A stretch of 64,000 nucleotides of DNA, from assembly GCF_035695185.1 (NCBI RefSeq), contig NZ_DASSES010000015.1:19174-83173 (forward strand), written 5' to 3'. This DNA comes from Frateuria_A sp035695185. GTDB taxonomy: Bacteria; Pseudomonadota; Gammaproteobacteria; Xanthomonadales; Rhodanobacteraceae. This document shows positions 62,868 through 64,000 of the stretch, in pieces (positions within the stretch are counted from its first letter, which is position 1; the number at the start of each line of letters is the position of its first letter). The notes beneath the pieces are model-generated. The model did not search any database. It saw only the letters and a program-made list of their open reading frames with translations, and was not told the DNA's origin. A program made the position numbers and the translations under genes.

Positions 62868-64000
62868 GTGGCTGAGGTGCCGCCGATCCCGGCCGGGCTG
62901 GTCCTGCCGGCGCAGGAGCTGCAGCTGCGGGCGACCCTCCTTGCCGAGGGCGGGCCGCTGGCGAGTGCGCTGCGCGCCGTGGAGGCTCGGGCGTGGCGTG
63001 ATGCGACGTGGTTGTGCACGTGCTGGCTGTGGGTGCAGTGCCTGGTGGTGGTGCGCGGGTTCCGGGGCGCGACGACCGTGGCCGACTACGTGGAGGCGGT
63101 GGCGCGTTTCGTCAGCTGGACCGAGGAGCAGGGGCTGAACTGGCGCGAGCTGCAGACGCGCGACCTAGACAGCTGGCAGCGGTGGCTGTACGTGCGGCGG
63201 CGTCTGTCCGCCTCTGCTCGGCGGCAGGCGCTGATGGCCGTGCGCAGCCTGTTCAGCTACCTGGACACACGCGGCGAGGGCAGGGACGTGACCCGCGGCT
63301 ATGCCGCGCCCAAGCGCGTCACCAGCCAGGCGAAGAAGTACACGCCGGCACAGCTGCGTGCACTGTTTGCCGCGGTCGACGAGGGCGACACGGAGGAGGT
63401 TCGCCAGCGCGACCGGGCCATGCTGCTGGTGCTGCTGACCGCCGGCCTGCGGCGCGAGGAACTGTCCGCCCTGCGCGTCGACCAGCTGGAGCTGGCCAGC
63501 GATCGCAAGGGCCTGGTGCACGTGTTCGGCAAGGGCGCCAAGGAGCGCACGGTGCCGATCGAGGGGCCCGTGGTTCGGGAACTGCTGCGGTGGCTGGACA
63601 TGCGCAGCCGCTTGCCTGAGCTGCACACCGACGCGGTGTTCGTGAACCTGTCACGCAGCGGCGGCAAGGGTGCCGGGCTGGGCGTGCGGGCAGTGGAGAA
63701 CACCGTGACCCGCACGGCGCGCCGCGCCGGACTGGGCACGTGGGGTGTGCACCGGTTCCGCGTGACGTTCGCAACGATGCTCTACGACGATGGAACTGAC
63801 ATCGAACGCATTCGCGTGCTGATGGGCCATGAGTCGATCGAAACCACCCGGCGCTACCTGGCGGTCAGCAGCCGCATGAACCGCCACAGCCTGAAGGCCC
63901 ACCGGCAACACGCCGCGCTGGGGACTACGCCCGACGACCTGCCGTTGTGGGCGCAAGACATCGAGAGGAAGCGCAATGGATCCGGCATTCTCCCGTCCCG
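62868..64000 (+). CDS. Tyrosine recombinase/integrase, runs off the window
   Basis: At least 377 residues from a GTG at 62868 with GGGGGAGG upstream; no stop before the window end. Core-binding domain (about 20-150: VADYVEAVARFVSWTEEQGL, LDSWQRWLYVRRRLSASARR). Catalytic domain: LLTAGLRREELSAL (Arg), GKGAKERTVPI (Lys region), HRFRVTFATMLYDDG (His-x-x-Arg), LMGHESIETTRRYLAV (His and Tyr). The catalytic set is complete, unlike the integrase at 59216. It resembles XerC/D-like phage-type integrases and may move or resolve the element with the O/P genes. Confidence 0.88.
   Translation, partial: MAEVPPIPAGLVLPAQELQLRATLLAEGGPLASALRAVEARAWRDATWLCTCWLWVQCLVVVRGFRGATTVADYVEAVARFVSWTEEQGLNWRELQTRDLDSWQRWLYVRRRLSASARRQALMAVRSLFSYLDTRGEGRDVTRGYAAPKRVTSQAKKYTPAQLRALFAAVDEGDTEEVRQRDRAMLLVLLTAGLRREELSALRVDQLELASDRKGLVHVFGKGAKERTVPIEGPVVRELLRWLDMRSRLPELHTDAVFVNLSRSGGKGAGLGVRAVENTVTRTARRAGLGTWGVHRFRVTFATMLYDDGTDIERIRVLMGHESIETTRRYLAVSSRMNRHSLKAHRQHAALGTTPDDLPLWAQDIERKRNGSGILPS

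Noticed and set aside
62552..62875. 107-codon plus-strand frame between the P-like and recombinase genes
   Set aside because: Low-complexity Gly/Ala/Pro composition, overlaps the neighbours and includes strong palindromes, so it is more likely noncoding.

Overview
The window is GC-rich DNA from a Gram-negative bacterium. The gene families, the very high third-position GC, ATGA/GTGA-overlapping operons and CRP/Clp-like promoter palindromes fit a gammaproteobacterium of the Xanthomonadales/Rhodanobacteraceae type. That placement is inferred from style and content only; no rRNA or other marker gene is present.

Layout. (1) 1-1.7 kb: a partial class III aminotransferase with a HAD phosphatase, then a frameshifted exported-protein remnant. 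(2) 1.9-7.0 kb, minus strand: a Csu-type chaperone-usher pilus operon (SCPU pilin, chaperone, usher, second SCPU pilin) whose usher carries two N-terminal AMIN-like domains. (3) 7.5-32.0 kb: a large signalling block. It holds a sensor kinase with a receiver protein, a PAS-GGDEF-EAL-REC protein, a roughly 2100-residue kinase with about ten PAS domains, two REC-EAL proteins, a two-receiver protein and a Wsp-like chemosensory set (CheW, CheR-TPR, CheW, MCP, CheA-REC, CheB, hybrid kinase). The expected GGDEF output regulator is missing and the EAL proteins take its place. (4) 32.0-33.9 kb: a short pilin-like gene, a KfrA-like protein and a cysteine-less DksA-like protein. The promoter and leader upstream of this pilin-like gene resemble those of the Csu operon: paired CRP-type sites exactly 25 bp apart, plus a similar leader. 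(5) 34-43.6 kb: redox and detoxification genes (DUF1993, GST, OsmC, quinone-oxidoreductase-like ADH, AhpD-like, MsrB, MsrA, SDR), two AraC regulators and two decayed genes.

(6) 43.9-59.1 kb: an accessory island that looks like a defence island. It contains a large PLD-like protein, a DUF4238-like protein, an operon of MBL-fold protein, E2-E1-JAB fusion, second MBL-fold protein (split by an in-frame amber codon) and membrane protein, a divergent WYL-type regulator over a perfect 17-bp palindrome, a NERD-helicase and an unknown gene. (7) 59.2-64 kb: mobile-element genes. These are a tyrosine recombinase broken near its N terminus, a KfrA-like protein under a perfect palindrome, lambda O-like and P-like replication genes with iteron-like repeats inside the O-like gene, and a second tyrosine recombinase running off the end.

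The two signals I find most likely to be new are the MBL/E2-E1-JAB/MBL/membrane-protein operon with no visible nucleotide cyclase, and the duplicated CRP-site plus leader module on the pilin genes that flank the c-di-GMP/Wsp-like block.
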